Below are positions 24,626 through 32,266 of a stretch of 32,811 nt of DNA, in pieces. Source of the stretch: RI-283 sp964487925 (GTDB lineage Bacteria; Pseudomonadota; Gammaproteobacteria; SZUA-140); NCBI GenBank assembly GCA_964487925.1, contig CAZASZ010000019.1, positions 1-32,811 of the forward strand, read 5' to 3'. The first letter of the stretch is position 1, and each line of letters starts with the position of its first letter. The notes under the pieces are model-generated. The model saw nothing but the letters and a program-made list of their open reading frames with translations. It was not told the origin of the DNA and ran no database searches. A program made the position numbers and the translations under genes.

Positions 24626-25051
24626 ATGACAATATCTCGCGAAGAATTGATTTGGGAGCTCAACAAGGACCTAGAATGGGAGTATGCCGCAGCCATTCAG
24701 TACATACAGCACGCCTCGGTCATCACGGGGCCTGAGTACGAGGGGATCCAGAAGGAGCTGGTCATCCATTCACAGGAGGAGATGCAGCACGCGGTCATGC
24801 TCTCAGAACAGATCGATTTCCTGGGCGGCATGCCTACCTATCGGGTCGAGGATATTGAGGTCTCTCCTGACAGTCAGGATATGTTGCGCCAGGACCTGCG
24901 CGGCGAGGACAACGCTATTATCCGTTACAAAGAGCGTATCTATCAGGCCGAGCAGATGCGGGAGTATGGTCTGCGCCGTGTCATTGAAGACATTCTAATC
25001 CAGGAAGAGGAGCACAAGCGGGAATTAATGACCGTGATACCCGCTCGCTGA
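24626..25051 (+). CDS. Ferritin-like diiron protein
   Basis: A 141-aa four-helix-bundle protein of the ferritin-like/bacterioferritin superfamily. Likely diiron ligands are E19 in helix 1, the E52-x-x-H55 pair in helix 2, E94 in helix 3 and the E127-x-x-H130 pair in helix 4. That makes two ExxH motifs, as in bacterioferritin and rubrerythrin-like domains. No haem-binding Met at the usual bacterioferritin position is obvious. GGAGGA about 8 bases before the ATG supports the start. Upstream and divergent is oxyR; a di-heme cytochrome c peroxidase follows after 43 bases. I infer iron storage or peroxide detoxification by ferroxidase chemistry, distinct from Dps because the ligands lie within one subunit. 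Confidence 0.82.
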   Translation: MTISREELIWELNKDLEWEYAAAIQYIQHASVITGPEYEGIQKELVIHSQEEMQHAVMLSEQIDFLGGMPTYRVEDIEVSPDSQDMLRQDLRGEDNAIIRYKERIYQAEQMREYGLRRVIEDILIQEEEHKRELMTVIPAR

Positions 25052-25094
25052 GTCGTTCCATAAATCCACTTTTCAACACATAGAGGTGATAAAG

Positions 25095-26120
25095 ATGAAA
25101 AACAGATTACGCATTTCCGGTGCTGCGGCGGCCCTGTCCTGCCTTATGATGCCCGGTTCTGCCTTCGCCGAAGACCTTTCGGAATGGATCCTGCCGGCGG
25201 TCCCTGTGCCTAAGGACAATCCTCAGAACGAGGCTAAGATCGCATTAGGCCATCGTTTGACTTTTGACGTTCGCCTGTCGAAGAATAGCTCGATTAGCTG
25301 CGCGGGTTGTCACTTGCCCTTTGCCGGTGGCGGTGGGCATACCTCGCGTGCATTCGGGCATGGCGGTGAGTTGGGGCGCTGGGCGCCGTCCTGGGTCAAT
25401 TCGGCTTATTACACGAGTCAATTTTGGGATGGCCGTGCTGCGTCGCTTGAGGAGCAGACCGGCGCCTTGTCTGGCTACATGGGACCGATCTCCGCGCCTG
25501 GCGAGATGGGCGGCGACGTCGATGGCGCCGTCAATCGTGTCGCTGCGGATCAGTCCTATCGCAAGGCCTTCAAGGATGCATTTAATAGTGACGTTAGCCA
25601 GGAGAATATCGCCAAAGCTATCGCCTCGTTTGAGCGGACGTTAATTGCGATCGATGCCCCTTTCCAGCACTACGTCAAGGGTGACGAATGGGCGATTTCG
25701 AGCGCGGCCAAACGCGGTTTCAAGCTATTTCGAGGCAAAGCCATGTGCACGACCTGCCATGCGCCGCCGCTCATGACCGACAACCTGTTCCACAACATCG
25801 GTGTGCCTCAGGTCGGTCCTTTGAAGGAGGACCTGGGTCGCTATGCAGTCACTAAGAAGGACTCAGACAAGCGCGCCTTTAAGACTCCGTCGCTCTATAA
25901 TTCGGCCTCGTTCCGTTTCTTCATGCACGACGGCGCTCTTGCGACCATGAAGGAGGTCATGGAGCACTATAACCAGGGTGGAAACTCGAAAGACCCCAAT
26001 CAGGATCTCCTTATACGTCCACTGAAATTGTCCGACCAGGAGATTTCGGATCTCGTTGCCTTCATGGAAACGCTGACGGACGAGCGCCTGAATCACATTG
26101 CAAAATCCGAGACGGAATAG
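25095..26120 (+). CDS. Di-heme cytochrome c peroxidase, periplasmic
   Basis: A 341-aa exported protein of the bacterial di-heme cytochrome c peroxidase / MauG family, which reduces H2O2 to water with electrons from small c-type cytochromes. A signal peptide (about 1-25, SAFA) precedes two haem-binding motifs: C69-A-G-C72-H73 and C218-T-T-C221-H222. FWDGRAASLEEQ (110-121) supplies the conserved Glu/Gln of the active site, and FFMHDG gives a methionine (M277) that can ligate the high-potential haem. The ATG at 25095 has AGAGGTGAT upstream; an in-frame GTG at 25086 is less likely. It follows the ferritin-like gene by 43 bases and ends before a strong terminator. Electron donor and in vivo target are unknown. 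Confidence 0.93.
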   Translation: MKNRLRISGAAAALSCLMMPGSAFAEDLSEWILPAVPVPKDNPQNEAKIALGHRLTFDVRLSKNSSISCAGCHLPFAGGGGHTSRAFGHGGELGRWAPSWVNSAYYTSQFWDGRAASLEEQTGALSGYMGPISAPGEMGGDVDGAVNRVAADQSYRKAFKDAFNSDVSQENIAKAIASFERTLIAIDAPFQHYVKGDEWAISSAAKRGFKLFRGKAMCTTCHAPPLMTDNLFHNIGVPQVGPLKEDLGRYAVTKKDSDKRAFKTPSLYNSASFRFFMHDGALATMKEVMEHYNQGGNSKDPNQDLLIRPLKLSDQEISDLVAFMETLTDERLNHIAKSETE

Positions 26121-26147
26121 GAGCTGAGCCGCATTAGGACGAAATGG

Positions 26148-26180
26148 CGGGGGTGATGCGTGTGTGTCACCCCCGTTTTT
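26148..26180 (+). terminator. Rho-independent terminator of the peroxidase operon
   Basis: A perfect 9-bp GC-rich stem, CGGGGGTGA (26148-26156) with its complement (26167-26175), a 10-base loop and then five T (26176-26180). It lies 27 bases past the peroxidase stop. Confidence 0.9.
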
Positions 26181-26255
26181 GTTAGCGGCCGTGCTCAATC
26201 GCACGCTAAAGCGCATGTCGCAATGACGAGCTGTAAGCCTTATATAGAGCAGGGG

Positions 26256-26281
26256 ATTGAAATTAGCGGTTCGGCCCATCA
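26256..26281 (+). promoter_or_regulatory. Possible sigma-32 heat-shock promoter of clpB
   Basis: ATTGAAA (26256-26262) matches six of seven bases of the sigma-32 -35 element CTTGAAA. After an 11-base spacer, GCCCATCA (26274-26281) matches most of the -10 element CCCCATNT. The site lies about 105 bases upstream of clpB, a standard sigma-32 target, so a 5' leader of about 100 bases is implied. The spacer is at the short end of the accepted range. No experimental support. Confidence 0.45.
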
Positions 26282-26388
26282 TATCTAAGGGTAAGAAGAG
26301 ACCTACTCGGTTGAAAAGGTCGGTGCGCGCACGTGTCCGGCGATACCGGGTTGAGTCATGAACATCCGCGATATTTAGGAGGCTGCCC

Positions 26389-28986
26389 ATGAGAATGGAC
26401 AAACTGACGAGTAAGTTTCAGATGGCCCTGGCCGATGCCCAGAGCTTGGCCGTAGGCCGCGACCACCAATTCATCGAACCCGCACACCTGCTACTTGCGC
26501 TACTCAATCAGGAGGGAGGCTCGGTCCGACCCCTATTGGCCCAGTCCGGGGCCAATGTTAATCAACTGCGTTCGAGTCTCGGCGAGGCCCTGGATCGCCT
26601 GTCTCAGGTGCAAGGCATGGCTGGCGACGTGCATGTCTCGAACGACCTGAGCCGTCTGCTCAACGTGACCGACAAGCTGGCGCAGGACCGCAAGGATCAG
26701 TACATCTCCAGTGAGTTGTTCCTGCTTGCGGCTATTGACGACAAGGGTCCGATCAGCGCGTTACTGCGTCAAGCCGGAGCCGATAAGCAGGCGATCGAGC
26801 AGGCCATAGACAATGTGCGCGGTGGCCAGAGCGTTGATGATCCCAATGCCGAGGAACAGCGCCAGGCCCTTGAGAAATACACCGTTGATCTGACAGAGCG
26901 TGCTGAACAGGGCAAACTCGATCCTGTTATCGGTCGCGACGAGGAGATCCGCCGCGTCGTCCAGGTCCTGCAGCGCCGGACTAAGAACAACCCCGTGTTG
27001 ATCGGCGAGGCAGGCGTTGGTAAGACCGCGATCGTCGAGGGACTTGCTCAGCGCATTGTCAATGGTGAGGTCCCCGAAGGACTCAAGACCAAGCGTCTGC
27101 TGTCGCTCGACATGGCGGCCTTGATCGCGGGCGCCAAGTTTCGTGGCGAGTTCGAGGAACGCCTCAAGGCGGTGCTCAACGATGTGTCCAAGCAGGAGGG
27201 CAATATCATCCTGTTCATTGATGAAATCCATACCATGGTCGGCGCCGGCAAGGCAGAGGGCGCTATGGACGCCGGCAATATGCTCAAGCCCGCCCTGGCG
27301 CGCGGCGAGCTGCACTGTGTCGGCGCGACGACGCTTGATGAATACCGTAAGTACATCGAGAAGGACGCCGCCTTGGAGCGGCGTTTTCAGAAGGTCGTTG
27401 TCGACGAACCCAGTGTCGAGGACACGATCGCGATTCTGCGCGGACTCAAGGAGAAGTACGAACTCCACCACGGTGTCGATATCTCCGACCCGGCCATCGT
27501 CGCCGCGGCCATGTTGTCGCATCGTTATATTACCGACCGCCAACTGCCCGACAAGGCAATCGATCTCATCGATGAGGCGGGGTCGCGGCTACGCATGGAG
27601 ATCGACTCTATGCCGGAGGAGATGGACCGCCTCGATCGCCGTCTGATCCAGCTCAAGATCGAGCGCGAGGCTCTGAAGAAGGAGAGTGATGATGCCTCCA
27701 AAAAACGCCTGGCCGATCTCGAGGATGATATCACCCGTCTGGGGCGTGAACTCTCCGATCTGGATGAGGTCTGGAAGGCTGAGAAGGCCGCTCTGCAAGG
27801 CGCCACCCATATCAAAGAAGAGCTCGACCGCGCCCGGCTCGATCTAGAGGCGGCACGCCGTGCCGGTGACCTGGGCCGGATGTCCGAGCTGCAGTATGGC
27901 AAGATCCCCGAACTCGAGCGCCAGCTCGAAATCGCCAATCAGGTCGACACTCAGGAGATGCATCTGCTGCGTACCAATGTGACCGATGAGGAGATCGCCG
28001 AGGTGATCAGCAAGTGGACTGGTATCCCGGTCTCGAAAATGCTCGAAGGTGAGCGCGAGAAGCTGTTGCAGATGGAGGACAATATCCACCGTCGCGTCAT
28101 CGGTCAGAACGAGGCCATCAAGGCCGTTGCCGATGCCATCAGACGCTCACGCGCCGGTTTGGCCGACCCTAATCGGCCTAACGGTTCCTTCCTTTTCTTG
28201 GGGCCGACGGGTGTTGGCAAGACCGAGCTTTGCAAGGCCCTGGCCGAGTTCCTATTCGATACCGAGGAGGCCATGGTTCGGATCGATATGTCAGAGTTCA
28301 TGGAAAAGCATTCCGTGGCGAGGCTGATCGGCGCGCCTCCAGGCTATGTCGGCTATGAGGAAGGCGGTTATATGACCGAGGCCGTGCGCCGTCGGCCCTA
28401 TGCCGTGATTTTGCTCGATGAGGTCGAGAAGGCCCATCCGGATGTCTTCAACATCCTGCTGCAGGTTCTCGACGACGGCCGACTGACCGATGGCCAGGGA
28501 CGTACGGTCGACTTCCGCAATACCGTCATCGTCATGACTTCGAATCTTGGCAGCCAGGTCATTCAGGAGATCGCTGGCGAAGAGCATTACGAGACCATCA
28601 AGGGCCAAGTCATGGAGATCGTCGGTCAGCATTTCCGGCCGGAATTCATCAATCGGCTAGACGAGATCGTGGTCTTTCATCCTCTAGAGCGTGAGCAGAT
28701 CCGGGCCATCGCCGATATCCAGATAGGTCTGCTGCGCGACCGCCTTGCCGACCGTGACCTCGAACTAGGGGTTTCGGATGCTGCGCTCGACAAGCTCGGA
28801 GAGGCCGGATTCGATCCGGTATATGGCGCTAGACCGCTCAAGCGGGCGATTCAGCAGCAGTTGGAAAACCCGCTGGCCCAGGCGATACTGGCCGGTCGTT
28901 TTCTATCGGGCGAAACCATCGATGTAGACGTCGAAGAAGGGAAGCTTGCCTTCCGTGGCGCCATGACTACGGAGCCCGCCGGATGA
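26389..28986 (+). CDS. clpB: ClpB protein disaggregase
   Basis: An 865-aa Hsp100 hexameric ATPase that extracts proteins from aggregates together with DnaK. It begins MRMDKLTSKF, like E. coli ClpB, and aligns with it throughout. An N-terminal Clp repeat domain (about 1-145) is followed by NBD1 with Walker A GEAGVGKT (206-213), where E. coli has GEPGVGKT. The M-domain coiled coil (about 410-530) distinguishes ClpB from ClpA and ClpC, and NBD2 has Walker A GPTGVGKT (605-612). AGGAGG six bases before the ATG is a strong ribosome-binding site. cbpA follows after 22 bases, so a disaggregase and a J-protein are probably made from one transcript. Confidence 0.98.
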   Translation: MRMDKLTSKFQMALADAQSLAVGRDHQFIEPAHLLLALLNQEGGSVRPLLAQSGANVNQLRSSLGEALDRLSQVQGMAGDVHVSNDLSRLLNVTDKLAQDRKDQYISSELFLLAAIDDKGPISALLRQAGADKQAIEQAIDNVRGGQSVDDPNAEEQRQALEKYTVDLTERAEQGKLDPVIGRDEEIRRVVQVLQRRTKNNPVLIGEAGVGKTAIVEGLAQRIVNGEVPEGLKTKRLLSLDMAALIAGAKFRGEFEERLKAVLNDVSKQEGNIILFIDEIHTMVGAGKAEGAMDAGNMLKPALARGELHCVGATTLDEYRKYIEKDAALERRFQKVVVDEPSVEDTIAILRGLKEKYELHHGVDISDPAIVAAAMLSHRYITDRQLPDKAIDLIDEAGSRLRMEIDSMPEEMDRLDRRLIQLKIEREALKKESDDASKKRLADLEDDITRLGRELSDLDEVWKAEKAALQGATHIKEELDRARLDLEAARRAGDLGRMSELQYGKIPELERQLEIANQVDTQEMHLLRTNVTDEEIAEVISKWTGIPVSKMLEGEREKLLQMEDNIHRRVIGQNEAIKAVADAIRRSRAGLADPNRPNGSFLFLGPTGVGKTELCKALAEFLFDTEEAMVRIDMSEFMEKHSVARLIGAPPGYVGYEEGGYMTEAVRRRPYAVILLDEVEKAHPDVFNILLQVLDDGRLTDGQGRTVDFRNTVIVMTSNLGSQVIQEIAGEEHYETIKGQVMEIVGQHFRPEFINRLDEIVVFHPLEREQIRAIADIQIGLLRDRLADRDLELGVSDAALDKLGEAGFDPVYGARPLKRAIQQQLENPLAQAILAGRFLSGETIDVDVEEGKLAFRGAMTTEPAG

Positions 28987-29008
28987 CCCCGGATCGGACT
29001 GCCTGAGT

Positions 29009-29953
29009 ATGGAATATCAGGACTATTACAAGGTCCTTGGGGTCGAGCGGGACGCTGCCCAGGATAAGATAAAGAGCGCCTATCGCAAGCTCGCCCGCCG
29101 CTATCATCCTGATGTCAGCAAGGAGGCTGATGCCGAGGCCCGTTTTAAAGTAATTGGTGAGGCCTATGAGGTACTCAAGGACCCGGAGAAACGGGCGGCC
29201 TACGACCAGTTGGGCGCCAATTGGAAGGATGGACAGGACTTTCGGCCACCTCCGGGCTGGGATCAGGGATTCGAGTTCCATGGTGGTGGTTTCTCGGCGG
29301 GAGATGCAGATCGTTTCAGCGACTTCTTCGAGAGCCTGTTTGGCCATGCGGGATTTGGTGGTGCGGGCCAGGGGCGTGCGGCGCATGTCCGTGGTGATGA
29401 TACCCATGCCCGGATCCTGATCGATATTGAGGATGCCTATCAGGGCACAACCCGGACCGTGACTCTAAAGCACAGTGAGGTCGGCGCCGATGGGCGCCCC
29501 ACGGTCAAGGAGCGGGCCCTGAATGTTCGGATACCCAAGGGTGTTCGCCAGGGGCAGCATATCCGTTTGAGCGGTCAGGGGGGCGCTGGTGTAGGCAAGG
29601 CCGAGTCTGGTGATCTGTATCTGGAGGTCGAGTTTCGGCCGCATCCTTTCTATACCGTTGACAACAAGAATGTTTATCTGAATCTGCCATTGGCGCCTTG
29701 GGAGGCCGCCTTGGGGGCGTCCGTGACCGTGCCGACACCATCAGGCAAGGTCGATGTCCGTATCCCTCCGGGGTCGATTGCGGGCAGTAAACTGCGTCTC
29801 AAGGGGCGAGGTATACCGGCAGCCGAGGCGGGAGATTTCTACGTTGTATTGCAACTCGCGCTGCCTCCGGCAGACGGCGAGTCGGAGAAGGCGGCTTATC
29901 AAGAATTTGCCAAGGCGTTCGATTTCAGTCCCCGTCGGCACCTGGGGGTCTGA
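29009..29953 (+). CDS. cbpA: Curved DNA-binding J-protein CbpA
   Basis: A 314-aa class II DnaJ homologue. The J-domain (about 5-70) has the HPD motif at 33-35, which stimulates the DnaK ATPase. A glycine/phenylalanine-rich linker (about 75-130) leads directly to two C-terminal beta domains; the zinc-finger repeats of DnaJ are absent, which is the CbpA pattern. E. coli CbpA binds curved DNA and acts as a DnaK co-chaperone in stationary phase. It is not followed by cbpM, the usual inhibitor gene, and instead lies 22 bases after clpB. A small unresolved inverted repeat (29982-29993) follows it. Confidence 0.94.
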   Translation: MEYQDYYKVLGVERDAAQDKIKSAYRKLARRYHPDVSKEADAEARFKVIGEAYEVLKDPEKRAAYDQLGANWKDGQDFRPPPGWDQGFEFHGGGFSAGDADRFSDFFESLFGHAGFGGAGQGRAAHVRGDDTHARILIDIEDAYQGTTRTVTLKHSEVGADGRPTVKERALNVRIPKGVRQGQHIRLSGQGGAGVGKAESGDLYLEVEFRPHPFYTVDNKNVYLNLPLAPWEAALGASVTVPTPSGKVDVRIPPGSIAGSKLRLKGRGIPAAEAGDFYVVLQLALPPADGESEKAAYQEFAKAFDFSPRRHLGV

Positions 29954-30031
29954 ATCCGCCATATCCCTTTGGCGTACCTTTGTGTCAGGACACCTAGTTC
30001 CAATCAATCGACGCGAAGGACTGTTTAGAGT

Positions 30032-30196
30032 TCAGCAAGTATTCAAATTCATGGGCATGGCAAACAAATAGCCTTGGCCGTAATTGCACAGCAGCCTAAG
30101 CTGTCCTTCGGTCTCGATACCTTCAGCGATGACCTTGATTCCGAGTTTATGAGCCATCGCGATGATGGCTTCGGCGAGCGCTAGGTCTGCTGATTT
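30032..30196 (-). pseudogene. Truncated 3' end of an EAL-domain (c-di-GMP phosphodiesterase) gene
   Basis: A minus-strand frame of 54 codons plus TGA reads as the end of an EAL domain. It contains 'AEAIIAMAHKLGIKVIAEGIET', written here in its parts: AEAIIAMAHKLGI, KVIAEGIETEG, and YGQGYLFAMP, in which KVIAEGxET and GQGYLF are the conserved C-terminal signatures. About four residues normally found between QLRLL and the YGQGYLF block appear missing, and the frame ends a few residues after the conserved block. It has no start of its own, and the upstream catalytic EAL half is absent, because the next gene on the same strand overlaps the break at 30195-30197. This is a gene remnant; c-di-GMP hydrolysis is not expected. 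Confidence 0.8.
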
Positions 30197-31205
30197 AGAC
30201 GACCCACGCCCGGTCTCGGAAGACTATCACGTCGTCAAGCCGAAAAACGGGGTTCTCGACGAAGACGTCGACGTGGTGCTTGGCATCGCGCTTGCGAATA
30301 CTTGGTTTGGGGTAACTGTGGTGCTTGGCGCCGAGCGATAGGTGGATGCCGCACATGCGTTCGAAGGTGCCGATGTCGCACACCGTTCGGGATGCCGAGA
30401 AGGCACGGTTCAGGCCGAGACCCAGCTCACGAACGATGACCTTGCCTTCATCGGCGCGAATGTTTTTAAGTACCCGTTCGAACTCCTCGGTCGTATGTTC
30501 TGTGCCTGTGACGTGACCGTGTTCGACTACTAGTGTGATTGCTTGGTCGGGTCGGTTGACGGAGAACTGCCTATCCCCAAAGAAATCGATTCGGATGCGA
30601 CCGGATACAGCCTCCAGCTCCTTGGCCTCGGTAAAGACCTCTCCTATGGGAAACTGACCGCCGATATTTCGCATATGCCGGTAATCGCCGACATTTAGCT
30701 TTGCCGATTCAAAAGGCGAATCGAACGCCAGGCAATCGTCCCCTGTATGGATAGTGCCCCCGCCGGCCGCATCAATGCGTTGCTTAAGGGCGTGTCCCGT
30801 GTCGCGGAAATAAGCAGGGTCATAGGCTAGCGAGTCTATATAGATCGTCACCTCGTCTCCCTCCATGCGGGCAAGATGGGGATGTTCGATGACCTTTAGG
30901 CCGAGTTTGAAGAGCTCTACCCGCACTCGAAAGGCGTTCAGCTGGAAACGGCTAGACTGTATCAGAACCACCAAGCTGCCGGGCGGCAGCGCCATCAGAG
31001 TGGGGATGAGCTGCTCCGGCGTCTGGGCATGATAGGCCAGCAGGCGGGCATTCGGCAGGCAGCATCGGTAAGCTTGACTCAATATATTTGCGAGATCGCA
31101 ATCGTCGTCATGAACGATCACGGCTTGATCGCGTGGGTCGTGCTCGAACGCCGATGTCAGAATGTCGCGGACATTCGCTGCCGCGACTGCGGCTATCTTA
31201 TTCAC
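30195..31205 (-). CDS. M29 aminopeptidase / NicX-like metalloenzyme of unknown substrate
   Basis: A 336-aa protein that resembles the aminopeptidase T (M29) and NicX (2,5-dihydroxypyridine dioxygenase) superfamily. I base this on motif order: GEVFTEA (about 188-194), ELGLG (about 260-264), GIHLSLG with H288 and KHHVDV (about 309-314), which together give the acidic and His residues usual for its metal site. Sequence similarity is moderate, so peptidase and ring-cleaving dioxygenase are both open. I chose the GTG at 31205, which overlaps the hisC stop as GTGA; a longer frame begins at 31250 but would overlap hisC by 49 bases. Pairing with an aminotransferase argues for a small-molecule pathway, not general protein turnover. 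Upstream control is shared with hisC. Confidence 0.6.
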   Translation of the reverse strand: MNKIAAVAAANVRDILTSAFEHDPRDQAVIVHDDDCDLANILSQAYRCCLPNARLLAYHAQTPEQLIPTLMALPPGSLVVLIQSSRFQLNAFRVRVELFKLGLKVIEHPHLARMEGDEVTIYIDSLAYDPAYFRDTGHALKQRIDAAGGGTIHTGDDCLAFDSPFESAKLNVGDYRHMRNIGGQFPIGEVFTEAKELEAVSGRIRIDFFGDRQFSVNRPDQAITLVVEHGHVTGTEHTTEEFERVLKNIRADEGKVIVRELGLGLNRAFSASRTVCDIGTFERMCGIHLSLGAKHHSYPKPSIRKRDAKHHVDVFVENPVFRLDDVIVFRDRAWVV

Positions 31206-32266
31206 GTTCGTGTCAGGATTGCGCGTAGCCGTTCGGCTAGTATTCGGCACTCATCTGGCGTGCCCACGGTGATACGCAGGTAGTCATCGATACGAGGCTT
31301 GCCGAAGTAGCGTACAAGAACACCGCTCTGTTTGAGCGCTTGGTAAAGTGCGCTGGCGTGCGCGTCAGGATGGTGGGCGAAGACAAAGTTTGCAGCCGAA
31401 GGCAGTACCTTGAAGCCTAGCCCGGTGAGATCTGCGCTGAGACTGTCGCGGCTATCGATGATCATGCGGCAACAATTTTCGAAATAGGCTTGATCCTTGA
31501 TCGCGGCAATACCTGCTGCCTGGGCCAAAGCGTCGAGTGGGTAGGAGTTGAAGGAGTTCTTGATCCGGTTTAGCCCCTCTATCAGTTTCGGATGACCGAT
31601 CGCGTAACCGATACGGAGTCCTGCCAGGCAACGCGACTTCGAGAAGGTCTGAACGACTAACAGGTTGTCGTAGCGGTTGGTCAGCGGGACGGCTGATGTT
31701 CCACCGAAGTCGATGTAGGCCTCGTCGACGACAATGACTGAGTCTGCGTGCCACTGGCAGAGCTGCTCGATTTCGTCGAGCGCCAATAATCGGCTGGTCG
31801 GGGCATTGGGGTTCGGAAAGATGATGCCACCATTGGCTACCGTATAGTCGCTTATCGCAATCGAGAGGTCATCTCGTAAGGGTATGGTTCGGAAGTCCAC
31901 GCCATAAAGCCCGCAGTAGACGGGGTAAAAACTGTAGGTGATGTCCGGAAACAGTAGCGGCAATTCACGCCCGAAAAAGGCATGGAAGCAATGGGCTAGG
32001 ATCTCATCAGAACCATTGCCGACAAAGACTCGATCGGGCGTCGTCTCAAAATGTGCGGCGATGGTCGTCACAAGTCTGGCGGACTCCGGGTCAGGATAGA
32101 GCCGTAGGCTATCCATATAGTAGCCCTTGAGCACCTCAGTCACGCGCGGTGAGGGCGGGTACGGATTCTCGTTGGTGTTGAGTTTGAGATAGCGCCGGTC
32201 TTGCGGCTGCTCGCCCGGGGTATAAGGGGTTAGTTGATGAACGATAGGTGACCAGAAGCGGCTCAT
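31202..32266 (-). CDS. hisC: HisC-like PLP aminotransferase
   Basis: A 354-aa fold-type I aminotransferase of the histidinol-phosphate aminotransferase family. The start 'LNTNENPYPPSP' is typical of HisC. PNPNAPTS (151-158), DEAYIDF (181-187) and the PLP lysine K210 in FSKSRCLAGLRIG follow, as does the C-terminal 'YLRITVGT' with the arginine that binds phosphate or carboxylate. It lies outside any his operon. Its stop overlaps the GTG start of the M29-like gene (GTGA), so they are translationally coupled. It may be a true second HisC, but its partner suggests a different amino donor or acceptor, so the symbol is provisional. The ribosome-binding site is weak. Confidence 0.8.
   Translation of the reverse strand: MSRFWSPIVHQLTPYTPGEQPQDRRYLKLNTNENPYPPSPRVTEVLKGYYMDSLRLYPDPESARLVTTIAAHFETTPDRVFVGNGSDEILAHCFHAFFGRELPLLFPDITYSFYPVYCGLYGVDFRTIPLRDDLSIAISDYTVANGGIIFPNPNAPTSRLLALDEIEQLCQWHADSVIVVDEAYIDFGGTSAVPLTNRYDNLLVVQTFSKSRCLAGLRIGYAIGHPKLIEGLNRIKNSFNSYPLDALAQAAGIAAIKDQAYFENCCRMIIDSRDSLSADLTGLGFKVLPSAANFVFAHHPDAHASALYQALKQSGVLVRYFGKPRIDDYLRITVGTPDECRILAERLRAILTRT

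Noticed and set aside
26309..26338. Second sigma-32-like -35 (GTTGAAA) closer to clpB
   Set aside because: No matching CCCCATNT-like -10 at a fitting distance.
26761..27543. Minus-strand open frame of 260 codons inside clpB
   Set aside because: Antisense to the Walker-motif region of ClpB; no ribosome-binding site and no family.
31206..31250. Longer start for the M29-like gene
   Set aside because: It would overlap hisC by 49 bases; the GTG at 31205 gives the usual 4-base overlap and a better N-terminus.
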